Assembly: GCF_019749375.1 (NCBI RefSeq)
Contig: NZ_JACWFE010000023.1
Coordinates: 124,001-188,000, forward strand
Length of the DNA: 64,000 nucleotides
From: Bacillus sp. S/N-304-OC-R1
Lineage (GTDB): Bacteria > Bacillota > Bacilli > Bacillales > Cytobacillaceae
Reading direction: 5' to 3'
Shown one piece after another: positions 52,949 to 61,583 of the stretch. Under the pieces are notes generated by a model. That model was not told where the DNA came from and made no database searches. It worked only from the letters and a program-made list of their open reading frames with translations. Both the position numbers and the translations under genes were made by a program. The first letter of the stretch is position 1, and each line of letters opens with the position of its first letter.

Positions 52949-53205
52949 GAAATCCTCCACCTTCGTAGTAACTCAAGTAGTATATCATAATACCAAGCTG
53001 TTGGAGAAGGGATTGGAGTATTTTACGTGTTCTAAAGTACTCACCGTAATTTACTGGTACAACAAAGAGAACCCGTGCATACAAATGGCAATAACGCAGC
53101 TGGTAGGGGGATTTTGGAAAACGGTATTTTTTTTGTAAATTAAAGTAATTTTTATTCTTATCTGTTATTTTATTTTTATATGAACAAAACATGAGGTGTG
53201 ACAGC
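52949..53205. other. Divergent region between yvcD and the biosynthetic cassette
   Basis: 257 bases with no gene. The right half is extremely AT-rich. TTGTAA (53134-53139) and TCTTAT are the best-spaced plus-strand boxes, but they are weak, so the cassette may depend on an alternative sigma factor or an activator. No insertion-sequence end, tRNA or direct repeat is seen at this junction. Confidence 0.4.
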
Positions 53206-54195
53206 ATGAAACGAAATGTAAAGATACAAGGAATTGGTTCTTATTTGCCAAAAAGAATTGTAACTGCTTCAGAAATTGATAGTATGATTGGCGCAAAAGA
53301 AGGCTGGTCGGAGTCAAAGTCCGGAGTCAAGCAGCGGCACTTCGTTACAGACGAAACAGCTTCATATATGGGAGCGGAAGCAGCGAAGCTGGCTGTTCAG
53401 GACGCAGGATTAACTCTTTCCCAAATTGATTGCATCATAAGCGGAAGCGGAACGATGGAGCAAGCCATTCCAAGCAATGCTTCCTTAATTCAAGAACAGC
53501 TGGGCTTGCAGCATTCCGGTATCCCCTGCTTTGACGTGAATTCAACATGTTTAAGCTTTGTGACCGCTTTAGATATGATTTCATATGTGATGGAAGCCGG
53601 AAGATATGAGCGCGTTCTTTTAATATCGAGTGAAATTTCTTCGGTCGGCATCAACTGGAAGCAGGATGAAAGCAGTATTCTATTTGGAGACGGGGCAGTT
53701 GCCGTTGTTTTATCGCGATCAGATTGTTCTTCAGGAATTTTAGCATCTCACATGGAAACATACAGTGCCGGGGCGCATTTATCTGAAATCCGCGGCGGCG
53801 GAACGAAAATCCATCCTAGAGAGCATAGTGAAGCAACGAAGCAGGACTTTTTATTCTATATGGATGGCCGTGCTATTTTTAAAATGTCGTCGAAATTAAT
53901 TCCTGGCTTTATTGAACAATTATTCGGGCAAACCGATTTGTCGATGGAGGATATCGATATGGTCATTCCTCATCAAGCAAGTGCGGCTGCGATGAAAATT
54001 ATTAGAAAAAAATTAAATGTACCTGATAGCCGTTTCATGTCCATTATTGAAAACTACGGAAATATGATTGCAGCTTCCATTCCTTTAGCTTTATACGAAG
54101 CTATTAAACAAGGAAAAATACAGCGTGGTGACCGTTTGTTGTTATTAGGTACATCTGCTGGCTTATCTATTGGAGGAATGATCCTTGAGTATTAA
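53206..54195 (+). CDS. Thiolase-fold condensing enzyme, KAS III/OleA-like
   Basis: 329 residues. The catalytic triad of ketosynthase III enzymes is complete: C115 (VNSTCLSFVTALD), H256 (IPHQAS) and N286 (ENYGNMIAASIPLAL). The GDGAVAVVLS and GTSAGLSIGGMIL strands are typical of the fold. FabH condenses acyl-CoA with malonyl-ACP, whereas OleA relatives join two acyl chains; the OleD-like neighbour favours the latter kind of chemistry, by inference. The start is the ATG after GAGGTGTGACAGC. It opens a six-gene operon, and its stop overlaps the next gene by 11 bases. Confidence 0.9.
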   Translation: MKRNVKIQGIGSYLPKRIVTASEIDSMIGAKEGWSESKSGVKQRHFVTDETASYMGAEAAKLAVQDAGLTLSQIDCIISGSGTMEQAIPSNASLIQEQLGLQHSGIPCFDVNSTCLSFVTALDMISYVMEAGRYERVLLISSEISSVGINWKQDESSILFGDGAVAVVLSRSDCSSGILASHMETYSAGAHLSEIRGGGTKIHPREHSEATKQDFLFYMDGRAIFKMSSKLIPGFIEQLFGQTDLSMEDIDMVIPHQASAAAMKIIRKKLNVPDSRFMSIIENYGNMIAASIPLALYEAIKQGKIQRGDRLLLLGTSAGLSIGGMILEY

Positions 54196-55321
54196 AAGGA
54201 GAAAAATACTGATTACAGGAGCACGCGCCCCCGTAACTTTGCATTTATGCAGAGTTCTTCACGAAAGCGGGCACGAGGTTTATGCGTCGGATAGTGTCTC
54301 ATATGCTTTAACGAAAGCATCTAATACAATCAAGGATTTTTTTCTCTTTCCTTCTCCTAAGTTTCAGACTGAGAATTTTATCTCTTCACTAATAGATTAC
54401 ATTCAAGCTCGAAAAATCGATCTCTTAATTCCAACATGTGAAGAGAGCTTTTACATTTCGAAGTATAAAGAAAAGCTGTCTCTTTACTGCGAGGTTTTTG
54501 TAGGTGATTTTGACAAAATGATGCTGCTTCATCATAAGTTTGACTTTATCCAATATGTGAAGGAGCTTGGGTTCCATACGCCCAAAACGATCCAGTGCAG
54601 TGCTGACAATGTGCAGCAAATCTTTGATGGAGAGATTGTTTTAAAAAGAATATATTCACGATTTTCAGATCATGTCGTGTTTCTTCATAGTAATGACTAT
54701 GAACCTGGTTCTTTTGACTCTTCTTGGATTGCTCAGGAAAAAATTGATGGCGTACAGTACTGCTCTTATGCGATAGCAAGAGATGGAAAGCTGCTTGCCC
54801 ATTCTGTCTATGAAACTTCCTTTACGGCAGGTATTGGGGCAACGATTGCTTTTAGCTATACAGAGCGAAAGGATATTGAGCTCTTTGTTAGGGCGGTTGT
54901 TAAGGATTTGAAATTTACCGGACAAATTTCGTTTGATTTTATCGTCAATAGAGAGGATCAGGCTTTTCCAATAGAATGTAATCCCCGATCTACGAGCGGA
55001 CTTCATCTGTTTGATCATCAGATTGCAGAGAGTTTTTTCGGCGATCCCGGAGGCACTTTGTATCCGGATAAGGAAACGAAAATGGCGATCAGCCTAGCTA
55101 TGGTTGCATACGGATTAGATAATTGGAAGCGACAGCCTTTTTCTAAATGGCTGCGCACCTTGTTTACATACCGGGATATTATATGGAGTTTCCATGATGT
55201 TCGTCCTTTTTTCTATCAATTCTTTAGTATGTTTTCACTTTGGAAGGAAAGCAGGAGGAACGAAAGAAGTATGATTGGGCAATCAACATCAGATATTAGT
55301 TGGGATGATGATAGAATATGA
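54185..55321 (+). CDS. ATP-grasp ligase
   Basis: 378 residues: an N-terminal pre-ATP-grasp Rossmann-like domain (ILITGARAPVTLHLCRVLHE), the ATP-grasp fold (about 110-290) with the adenine/phosphate Lys region EIVLKRIYSRFSDHVV and the metal-binding FPIECNPRSTSGLHLF (E-x-N), and a C-terminal tail rich in aromatic residues. Such enzymes activate a carboxylate as acyl phosphate and join it to an amine or other nucleophile. The start is TTG, 8 bases after GGAGG, inside the end of the synthase gene. The product of the synthase/reductase pair may be its substrate (inference). Confidence 0.85.
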   Translation: MSIKRRKILITGARAPVTLHLCRVLHESGHEVYASDSVSYALTKASNTIKDFFLFPSPKFQTENFISSLIDYIQARKIDLLIPTCEESFYISKYKEKLSLYCEVFVGDFDKMMLLHHKFDFIQYVKELGFHTPKTIQCSADNVQQIFDGEIVLKRIYSRFSDHVVFLHSNDYEPGSFDSSWIAQEKIDGVQYCSYAIARDGKLLAHSVYETSFTAGIGATIAFSYTERKDIELFVRAVVKDLKFTGQISFDFIVNREDQAFPIECNPRSTSGLHLFDHQIAESFFGDPGGTLYPDKETKMAISLAMVAYGLDNWKRQPFSKWLRTLFTYRDIIWSFHDVRPFFYQFFSMFSLWKESRRNERSMIGQSTSDISWDDDRI

Positions 55322-56310
55322 AGGTTTTAGTAACAGGCGGAACCGGTTTTTTAGGTCAAAAGCTTGCTTTGCGTCTGAAAAATATCGGCTATGATGTGAC
55401 AGCCATCGGGAGAAACCAAGCGATTGGGAAAGGACTGAAAGAGCAAGGAGTTCGATTTATTCCCTGTTCACTTGAGGATAGGGACAGTATTTTGGCTCTT
55501 TGTCAGGGACAGGACTTCGTGTTTCATAGCGGTGCCCTCTCTTCTCCATGGGGGAAATATGAAGATTTTTATAAATCTAATGTGATTGGGACGCGAAATA
55601 TAATTGAAGGCTGCAAGAGTGCGAATGTGAAGCGTCTAATTCACGTATCAACCCCAAGCTTATATTTTCATTATGATGAAAGATTAGATGTAAAGGAATC
55701 CGATCCGCTGCCCGAAACATTCGTCAATCACTATGCCAGAACAAAGCATTTGGCTGAACAAGAAATTGACCAGGCGTTTCGAGATGGTCTACCTGTTGTG
55801 ACCATTCGACCAAGGGCAATCTTTGGACCTGGAGACAATGCGATCCTGCCTCGATTAGTGAAGGTTTGTGAAAAAGGCATGTTTCCGAAGATCGGCAACG
55901 GTTCTGTAGAAGTGGATATTACGTATGTGGAGAATGTCGTTGACGCTTTAATCCTTTGCATGAACTCCGGTGAGCATACGCTTGGGCAAAAATACAACAT
56001 TACAAACGGTGTGCGTGTGAATTTGTATGAAATGATTGAAGATGTCATGAGTAGGCTAGGAAAATCGTTTTCTTACAAAAGCATTTCCTTTCGAAAGGCT
56101 TTCTTTATCGCCAAAGTGCTTGAGTATTTCTCAACAGTATTTCTTGGTGGAAAGGAACCTATTCTTACTCGCTACACCGTAAGTGTCCTGTCAAAATCAC
56201 AAACTTTAAATATTGAAAGGGCAAAAAAAGAATTGGGCTATGAACATCGAGTTAGCATCGAAGAAGGAATACAGCATTTTGTAGATTGGTGGAAATCAAA
56301 TGAGCATTAA
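55318..56310 (+). CDS. NAD(P)-dependent extended SDR, OleD/3-beta-HSD-like reductase
   Basis: 330 residues. The cofactor motif is TGGTGFLG (residues 6-13) and the active-site pair is Y139-x3-K143 (HYARTKHLAEQ), with Ser/Thr in HVSTPSLYF and the PRAIFGPGDN segment. The order and wording of these blocks, including FHSGALSSPWGKYEDFYKSN, resemble OleD, which reduces 2-alkyl-3-ketoacids made by OleA. A 3-ketoacyl reduction is therefore the likely step here. It overlaps both neighbours (ATGA upstream; 11 bases downstream). Confidence 0.87.
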   Translation: MKVLVTGGTGFLGQKLALRLKNIGYDVTAIGRNQAIGKGLKEQGVRFIPCSLEDRDSILALCQGQDFVFHSGALSSPWGKYEDFYKSNVIGTRNIIEGCKSANVKRLIHVSTPSLYFHYDERLDVKESDPLPETFVNHYARTKHLAEQEIDQAFRDGLPVVTIRPRAIFGPGDNAILPRLVKVCEKGMFPKIGNGSVEVDITYVENVVDALILCMNSGEHTLGQKYNITNGVRVNLYEMIEDVMSRLGKSFSYKSISFRKAFFIAKVLEYFSTVFLGGKEPILTRYTVSVLSKSQTLNIERAKKELGYEHRVSIEEGIQHFVDWWKSNEH

Positions 56311-57151
56311 GATGTTAAAGCTGTACGAATGCGGCTATTGCACGCATCCTGAAAAAATTGTCAACCCGAATAGGGGGTTTAAATCGATCGCTTTTCCGGC
56401 TATCGTTGGATTACTGGAGCATTCTGAGCTCGGATATATTCTATTTGATACAGGGTATGCTTCACATTTTCTCAAGGCGACAAGAAAATTCCCCTATTCG
56501 GTTTATGCGAAGCTGACCCCTGTTTATTTTTCTGAGGAAAAATCGATTAAAAATCAATTATTGGCGGATGGGATATCACCTGATCAAATCGGTATCATTC
56601 TGCTTTCACATTTCCATGGAGATCATACGGCCGGGCTGCACGATTTTCCTCGGGCAAAGGTTTATACTTTTGAAGCTGCTTATAAGGATATTCAGGAGGA
56701 TAGCAAATTTAAGGCGTTGACAAAAGGATGCTTAAAGGATTTGCTGCCGGCGGATTTAGAAGAAAGGTTTACCTTTCTTGATCGGTTCTCGCCGATTGCT
56801 TTAGATGAAAGCTTCGGAGAGTTCCAGGAAGGTTTCTCTGTTTTTGGCGATGATTCTGTTATTGCTGTTGATTTAACGGGACATGCGATCGGGCAATTTG
56901 GGATTTTTATAAAGTTAATTAGCGGGAAGCGTGTCTTCCTATGCGCAGATGCGGTTTGGGTGAGCGAAGCCTTTGAAGAGCTGATTTATCCCCATAGTAT
57001 TGCTAATTTGCTTATTGCGGACAAAGCGAAATATAGAAGTAACATTATGAAGCTTCATGAATTAGCAAAAGCTCGTCCCCAGATTGATATTTTGCCAACT
57101 CATTGCTCCGTTACATGGGAAAAAGCCAAGAGGGGTTTTGTTTATGAATAA
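56300..57151 (+). CDS. Metallo-beta-lactamase-fold hydrolase, lactonase-like
   Basis: 283 residues. The dinuclear zinc site is complete: H104-x-H106-x-D108-H109 (SHFHGDHTAG), H195 (DLTGHAIGQ), D217 (CADAVW) and H268 (LPTHCS). The arrangement is that of the AHL-lactonase and related group, which open lactones or hydrolyse thioesters. In this operon it could release or open an acyl thioester or beta-lactone made by the neighbouring enzymes, a role filled by the unrelated OleB in the Ole pathway (inference). The ATG overlaps the reductase end. Confidence 0.87.
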   Translation: MSIKMLKLYECGYCTHPEKIVNPNRGFKSIAFPAIVGLLEHSELGYILFDTGYASHFLKATRKFPYSVYAKLTPVYFSEEKSIKNQLLADGISPDQIGIILLSHFHGDHTAGLHDFPRAKVYTFEAAYKDIQEDSKFKALTKGCLKDLLPADLEERFTFLDRFSPIALDESFGEFQEGFSVFGDDSVIAVDLTGHAIGQFGIFIKLISGKRVFLCADAVWVSEAFEELIYPHSIANLLIADKAKYRSNIMKLHELAKARPQIDILPTHCSVTWEKAKRGFVYE

Positions 57152-58472
57152 AATGGCCATCTTAAAGCAATATGCTGTTACAAAGTTCGGACGGAAATTT
57201 TCATCCAGACAATCGTTAGAAGATTTTCAAAATCGGAAAATTAAGCAGCATCTGGCGTATGTTTTGGAGCACTCCCCTTTTTATCGGGAATTTTTCAAAG
57301 AGTATGAAGAAGCGTTACGGGAAAACCGCTGGAATGAGCTGCCGATGATTGACAAGTCGATCATGATGGATCACTTTGATACATTTAACACGGTTGGGAT
57401 CAAAAAAGAAGATGCCCTTCAGGTTGCATTTGAGGCGGAGACATCGAGAAATTTCACACCTAAGATTGGCGAAATCTCTGTTGGTCTCTCGTCTGGTACG
57501 AGCGGAAACCGCGGGGCTTTTCTTATTTCTGAACAGGAGAGTGCACTGTGGGCAGGAACCGTTTTAGCGAAGCTTTTGCCTGGCAGTATTTTCGGAAAGC
57601 ATGGAATTGCGTTTTTCTTAAGAGCAAATAATAACCTTTATACGTCGACGCAAAATGGGCGGATTGCTTTTCACTTTTTTGATTTATTGGATGATTTTGA
57701 AGAGCATATTCGCAAGTTAAATAAGGTACAGCCTTCGATTGTCATTGGCCCCCCTTCTATTTTACGAAAAGTGGCGGACTGGCAGGCTAGCGGAGAAATT
57801 CGAATTCAGCCTAAGAAAATCGTTTCTGTTGCTGAGGTTTTAGAAGATATCGATCGGACTTATATAGAATCGGTATTCCAGCAGACTCTTCACCAAGTAT
57901 ATCAGTGTACGGAGGGATTTTTAGCAGCGACCTGTTCACATGGAACATTGCATATCAATGAGGATCTTGTTGCCATTGAAAAGGAATACTTGGATGAGGG
58001 CGTTTTTGTTCCGATTATTACTGATTTTAGCCGGTCGACTCAGCCGATTATTCGATATCGATTGAATGATATTTTAGTTGAAAGGATGGAACCTTGTCCT
58101 TGTGGGTCTCACTTTTTAGCTCTTGACAGAATTGATGGACGCTGTGACGATATTTTTTACGGGAAGCATGCGGAAAACGGTGAACTCCATCCTCTATTTC
58201 CTGACTTTATAAGGCGGGCGATTATGTTTTCCTCTGAAGAGATTTTGGAATATAAAGTGATTCAGAAGAGTCTAGAGCAGCTTGAGGTTAAGGTGAAGGT
58301 TAGCGGGAATGAAGAAAGAGTTCAGAAGGATATTGTGCGTGAGCTAACAAAGCTTTGGGATGAGAAAGGCTTACTGATTCCCCATGTGAATTTTACGCCC
58401 TATGATATTCTTCCATCCGATAAAAAAATGAAACGGATTGAAAATGGGATGAAGGGTCCTGTGAATTTATGA
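57144..58472 (+). CDS. Adenylate-forming enzyme, PaaK / F390-synthetase-like
   Basis: 442 residues from the ATG after AGAGGGG. The phosphate-binding loop GLSSGTSGNRGAFLIS (S116-G121 core) and a C-terminal PCPCGSHFLALDRIDGR block with DD following are those of phenylacetate-CoA ligase and coenzyme F390 synthetase relatives. They activate a carboxylate as acyl-AMP, and many then form a CoA thioester. It may load the acyl substrate or activate the reduced product for transfer. It overlaps the hydrolase gene by 8 bases and the next gene by 4 (ATGA). Twenty additional upstream codons in the open frame are rejected. Confidence 0.87.
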   Translation: MNKMAILKQYAVTKFGRKFSSRQSLEDFQNRKIKQHLAYVLEHSPFYREFFKEYEEALRENRWNELPMIDKSIMMDHFDTFNTVGIKKEDALQVAFEAETSRNFTPKIGEISVGLSSGTSGNRGAFLISEQESALWAGTVLAKLLPGSIFGKHGIAFFLRANNNLYTSTQNGRIAFHFFDLLDDFEEHIRKLNKVQPSIVIGPPSILRKVADWQASGEIRIQPKKIVSVAEVLEDIDRTYIESVFQQTLHQVYQCTEGFLAATCSHGTLHINEDLVAIEKEYLDEGVFVPIITDFSRSTQPIIRYRLNDILVERMEPCPCGSHFLALDRIDGRCDDIFYGKHAENGELHPLFPDFIRRAIMFSSEEILEYKVIQKSLEQLEVKVKVSGNEERVQKDIVRELTKLWDEKGLLIPHVNFTPYDILPSDKKMKRIENGMKGPVNL

Positions 58473-59605
58473 TTCGGCTTCATGATAAAAGCACGTTAGA
58501 GCAAATAGATTGGGACAGTAAAAGAGATGGAGCTTATGTCCGGGATTATTTTTCCCCGATTTTACGAAATGGGGTTGAACATTATATAAAAAATGTTCGT
58601 GCTGAAGTGTATTTATTAGAGATAGATAATCTTGTTATACCCGTGACGGTAAATGACAAGGAGTTTGACACTTCCTATGTTTGCTCCCCTTATACGCATT
58701 ATATTTCCTATGCCAAAGAGGAGCTTTGGGAGCTAAACATGCCGCGGATAGAAAAGCCTTTATCTAAAGTGATTGATGGGATTGGGTTTATTTTTCGGCA
58801 AACTTCAATTAATAAAATTGTTTCCGTGAATAATTGGTTTCTTTCTACAAATCTATATTTTCCGTTGAGTTCGAAACAAATCCAGCGTATAACGGCGTTT
58901 TTGACGGAACGATTTCCAAAGCATACAATTCAATTTCGTTCGATTTCGAAAGCATTGTATCCAGAAATGTTTGAAGGATTTGAAAGGAATTCGTATCAGC
59001 GCATCATGTCGCGGTCTGTCTATCTTTTCCTTCCTGAGCGTTTTCGCGAAATTAGCAAAAAGCGGAAAAGGGATTTTTACCGTGACCAAGCACTGCTAGA
59101 GAACAGTCCGTATAAGGTTGTTGAAGGGACAGAAGAAATGATCCCCTGGATTAAAAGTCACTATGAACAGCTCTATATTGAAAAATATTCTGAGCATAAT
59201 CCGCAGTTTACTTTGGACTTCTTTAAAAATTTGCTTGATCATCAATTAATGGAATTTAAACTGCTAAAGCAGAATGACTCCTATGATGGGGTAATCGGTT
59301 ATTTTTACCGTGATGGCATTTTGACTACTCCCATTTTCGGCTACGAAATGGAAAAGGGTCAGACTAATGGTCTGTACCGGATTCTATCGTATTTAATAGC
59401 GAGCGAAGTTCTTGAAAAGGATTATATCGGTCATTTCAGTGCAGGTGCGGGTAATTTTAAAAGAAACCGCGGAGCACTTCAGGAAATTGAATATACGTTT
59501 TTCTATAATAAGCATTTACCTTTCCGATCACGATGGATTTGGTCTTTTTTGAAGCGCTTGATGGACAGTGTTGTAGAACCGATGGCGAGAAAGATGAGGT
59601 TTTAA
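58469..59605 (+). CDS. GNAT/FemAB-like acyltransferase
   Basis: 378 residues. The C-terminal half (about 195-350) has GNAT/FemAB features: LENSPYKVVEGTEEMIPWIK, a substrate strand YDGVIGYFYRDGILTTPIFG and a helix beginning QTNGLYRILSYLIASEVLE, with SAGAGNFKRNRG resembling the late block of BioF2-like acyltransferases. The N-terminal half is probably a second, degenerate copy of the fold. It could transfer the activated acyl group to an amine. It ends the coupled operon; a short gap separates it from the lysP promoter. Confidence 0.75.
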   Translation: MIRLHDKSTLEQIDWDSKRDGAYVRDYFSPILRNGVEHYIKNVRAEVYLLEIDNLVIPVTVNDKEFDTSYVCSPYTHYISYAKEELWELNMPRIEKPLSKVIDGIGFIFRQTSINKIVSVNNWFLSTNLYFPLSSKQIQRITAFLTERFPKHTIQFRSISKALYPEMFEGFERNSYQRIMSRSVYLFLPERFREISKKRKRDFYRDQALLENSPYKVVEGTEEMIPWIKSHYEQLYIEKYSEHNPQFTLDFFKNLLDHQLMEFKLLKQNDSYDGVIGYFYRDGILTTPIFGYEMEKGQTNGLYRILSYLIASEVLEKDYIGHFSAGAGNFKRNRGALQEIEYTFFYNKHLPFRSRWIWSFLKRLMDSVVEPMARKMRF

Positions 59606-59640
59606 GCGTCGTCCCTATCCTTTCTAGTCAGAATTATCCA

Positions 59641-59669
59641 TTGCAATAAGGATGGGCATGGTCTATAAT
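59641..59669 (+). promoter_or_regulatory. Sigma-A promoter of the lysine riboswitch/lysP transcript
   Basis: TTGCAA, 17-base spacer, TATAAT. It lies between the biosynthetic operon and the riboswitch, so lysP is independently transcribed. Confidence 0.8.
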
Positions 59670-59701
59670 TCTTTATATTAAAAAAATATTCCCATTCACC
59701 G

Positions 59702-59878
59702 ATGGGGTAGAGGTTGCGGTTTATATGAGTAGAGTGGACGAGATTCAATGAGATTTTTGACTCCACTTAAAAGGATAATCCGCCGAAGTATAGATAAATC
59801 ATTGTTTGTCTATGCTGGGGAAGTTTCCGAACAGGGACTTCACTGTCACGTTAATCGTGGCGAGCTATCTTCGGAAGG
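59702..59878 (+). promoter_or_regulatory. Lysine riboswitch (L box)
   Basis: Landmarks in order: GTAGAGGTTGCGG and GAGTAGA at the 5' side, CCGCCGAAGTATAG, the hairpin GGAAGTTTCCGAACAGGGACTTC, ACTGTCAC and the 3' closing GAGCTATCTTCGG. P1 pairs GGTAG with CTATC. A terminator follows at 59894. Lysine binding should favour termination and shut off the downstream transporter. Confidence 0.92.
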
Positions 59879-59893
59879 ATTTATCGGACTTTT

Positions 59894-59932
59894 AACAGCC
59901 GTCGATCTTTTTCGATGGCTGTTTTTATTTTT
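59894..59932 (+). terminator. Riboswitch-controlled terminator before lysP
   Basis: AACAGCCGTCGA / TCGATGGCTGTT stem with a short T-rich loop followed by TTTATTTTTT, 17 bases before the lysP start. Confidence 0.88.
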
Positions 59933-59948
59933 TAAAAAGGAAATACTT

Positions 59949-61430
59949 ATGAATAATATAAAAAAGGACGTGTTAAGGTTGGCAAAAACATCTACATCAT
60001 CGAACCCAACTCAATTAAAGAGAACACTTAAAGCGCGCCACCTTACAATGATTTCGCTCGGAGGATCGATCGGGACTGGTATTTTCTTAGCTAGTGGCGG
60101 AGCGATTCATACTGCTGGGCCTGGCGGGGCGTTACTTGCCTATGCGGCAGTCGCTATTATGGTTTACTTCCTTATGACGAGCCTTGCTGAAATGGCAGCA
60201 TATATGCCCGTTGCGGGATCATTCAAAGTATATGCAACGAAGTTCGTCGATCCTTCCTTTGGCTTTGCGATTGGCTGGAATTATTGGTATAACTGGGCCA
60301 TTACGATTGCGGCGGAGCTTGCTGCTGTTGTATTGATCATGAAATTCTGGTTTCCAGAAAGTCCTTCATTTATTTGGAGCGGACTTTCCCTCCTCCTTAT
60401 GTTCGGCTTCAATTACTTGTCAGTTAAAGGATTTGGCGAGGCTGAATTCTGGTTCGCACTTATAAAAATTGTCACGGTTCTTATCTTTATTATTACTGGA
60501 TTTTTTATGATTTTTGGAATTATGAACGGCGATGCCATTGGTTTAACTAATTTCACTATTGAGGATGCTCCTTTTAATGGCGGATTCTTTGCGATTTTAG
60601 GCGTATTTATGGCGGCGGGCTTCTCCTTCCAAGGAACAGAATTACTCGGCGTAGCTGCTGGAGAAAGTGAAAATCCTGAAAAAACAATTCCAAAGGCCAT
60701 TAACACGGTATTTTGGCGAATTCTTCTTTTCTATATTTTTGCTATTTTTGTCATTGGGGCGATCATTCCTTATACAGACGAACGATTATTAAGTGAAGCA
60801 GTTTCCGTAAGTCCTTTCACGCTTGTTTTCGAAAGAGCCGGACTTGCTTTTGCTGCATCGGTTATGAATGCTGTTATTTTGACAGCGGTACTATCTGCGG
60901 GTAATTCCGGTATGTATGCCTCAACTCGAATGCTTTGGGATCTTGCACGAGAAGGAAACGCTCCTAAATTTTTAGGAAAGTTAAATAAGCGAGGCGTACC
61001 TGTTAATGCATTAATCGCTACTACTCTAGTCGGTTCTCTTGCCTTTTTATCTACTTTCTTTGGTGATGGTCAGGTGTATATTTGGTTATTAAACGCTTCA
61101 GGTATGGCTGGATTTGTCACATGGCTTGGGATTGCGATTAGTCATTACCGTTTCCGCAAGGCTTATATTGCTCAAGGCCGCGACATGAATGAACTACCAT
61201 ATCGGGCAAAATTCTTCCCGTTCGGTCCATTGTTTGCATTAGCTCTATGTACGATTATTATTTTGGGACAGAACTTTCAAGCCTTCACTGACGGAAAAAT
61301 TGATTGGCAGGGCTTATTTGCTGCCTATATTGGAATTCCACTTTTTCTAGTGGTTTGGCTTGGCTATAAAATGAAGCATAAAACGAAGCTAGTTCCTTTG
61401 GAAGATTGTGATTTTGAGAAGGTTGATTGA
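59949..61430 (+). CDS. lysP: Lysine-specific permease
   Basis: 493 residues, 12 membrane helices, APC superfamily. LKRTLKARHLTMISLGGSIGTGIFLASGG and GFSFQGTELLGVAAGESENP are the LysP-type signatures, and the length matches E. coli LysP. The lysine riboswitch upstream confirms the substrate. The start is the ATG after AAAGGAAA; the open frame extends 67 codons upstream through the riboswitch and terminator and must not be used. It is transcribed from its own promoter and followed by a strong terminator. Confidence 0.95.
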   Translation: MNNIKKDVLRLAKTSTSSNPTQLKRTLKARHLTMISLGGSIGTGIFLASGGAIHTAGPGGALLAYAAVAIMVYFLMTSLAEMAAYMPVAGSFKVYATKFVDPSFGFAIGWNYWYNWAITIAAELAAVVLIMKFWFPESPSFIWSGLSLLLMFGFNYLSVKGFGEAEFWFALIKIVTVLIFIITGFFMIFGIMNGDAIGLTNFTIEDAPFNGGFFAILGVFMAAGFSFQGTELLGVAAGESENPEKTIPKAINTVFWRILLFYIFAIFVIGAIIPYTDERLLSEAVSVSPFTLVFERAGLAFAASVMNAVILTAVLSAGNSGMYASTRMLWDLAREGNAPKFLGKLNKRGVPVNALIATTLVGSLAFLSTFFGDGQVYIWLLNASGMAGFVTWLGIAISHYRFRKAYIAQGRDMNELPYRAKFFPFGPLFALALCTIIILGQNFQAFTDGKIDWQGLFAAYIGIPLFLVVWLGYKMKHKTKLVPLEDCDFEKVD

Positions 61431-61478
61431 GAGAAGTATGTTTGCATTGCTTAATTTCTCCAGGAAAAGTTAAAACAT

Positions 61479-61526
61479 AAAAAAGGGCGTCCAACTAGTC
61501 AGATTTGCAGTTGGACGCCCTTTTTT
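61479..61526. terminator. Bidirectional terminator after lysP
   Basis: Perfect 12-bp stem GGGCGTCCAACT / AGTTGGACGCCC, with six A before and six T after, so it works on either strand. Confidence 0.9.
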
Positions 61527-61583
61527 GTTACTAATTTTATAACTTTTCTAAAAAAACAGCCATTCTTCAACGTTTTGCACTAG

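Noticed and set aside
52949..53205. Mobile-element boundary left of the biosynthetic operon
   Set aside because: No transposase, inverted repeats, target duplications or tRNA were found at either end, so transfer is suspected only from gene order.
52941..53207. 88-aa minus-strand frame upstream of yvcD
   Set aside because: It overlaps the yvcD start and the operon leader, with AT-rich low-complexity sequence and no ribosome-binding site.
59748..59948. N-terminal extension of the lysP frame
   Set aside because: It runs through the lysine riboswitch and its terminator; the ATG at 59949 has a ribosome-binding site and gives the normal LysP length.
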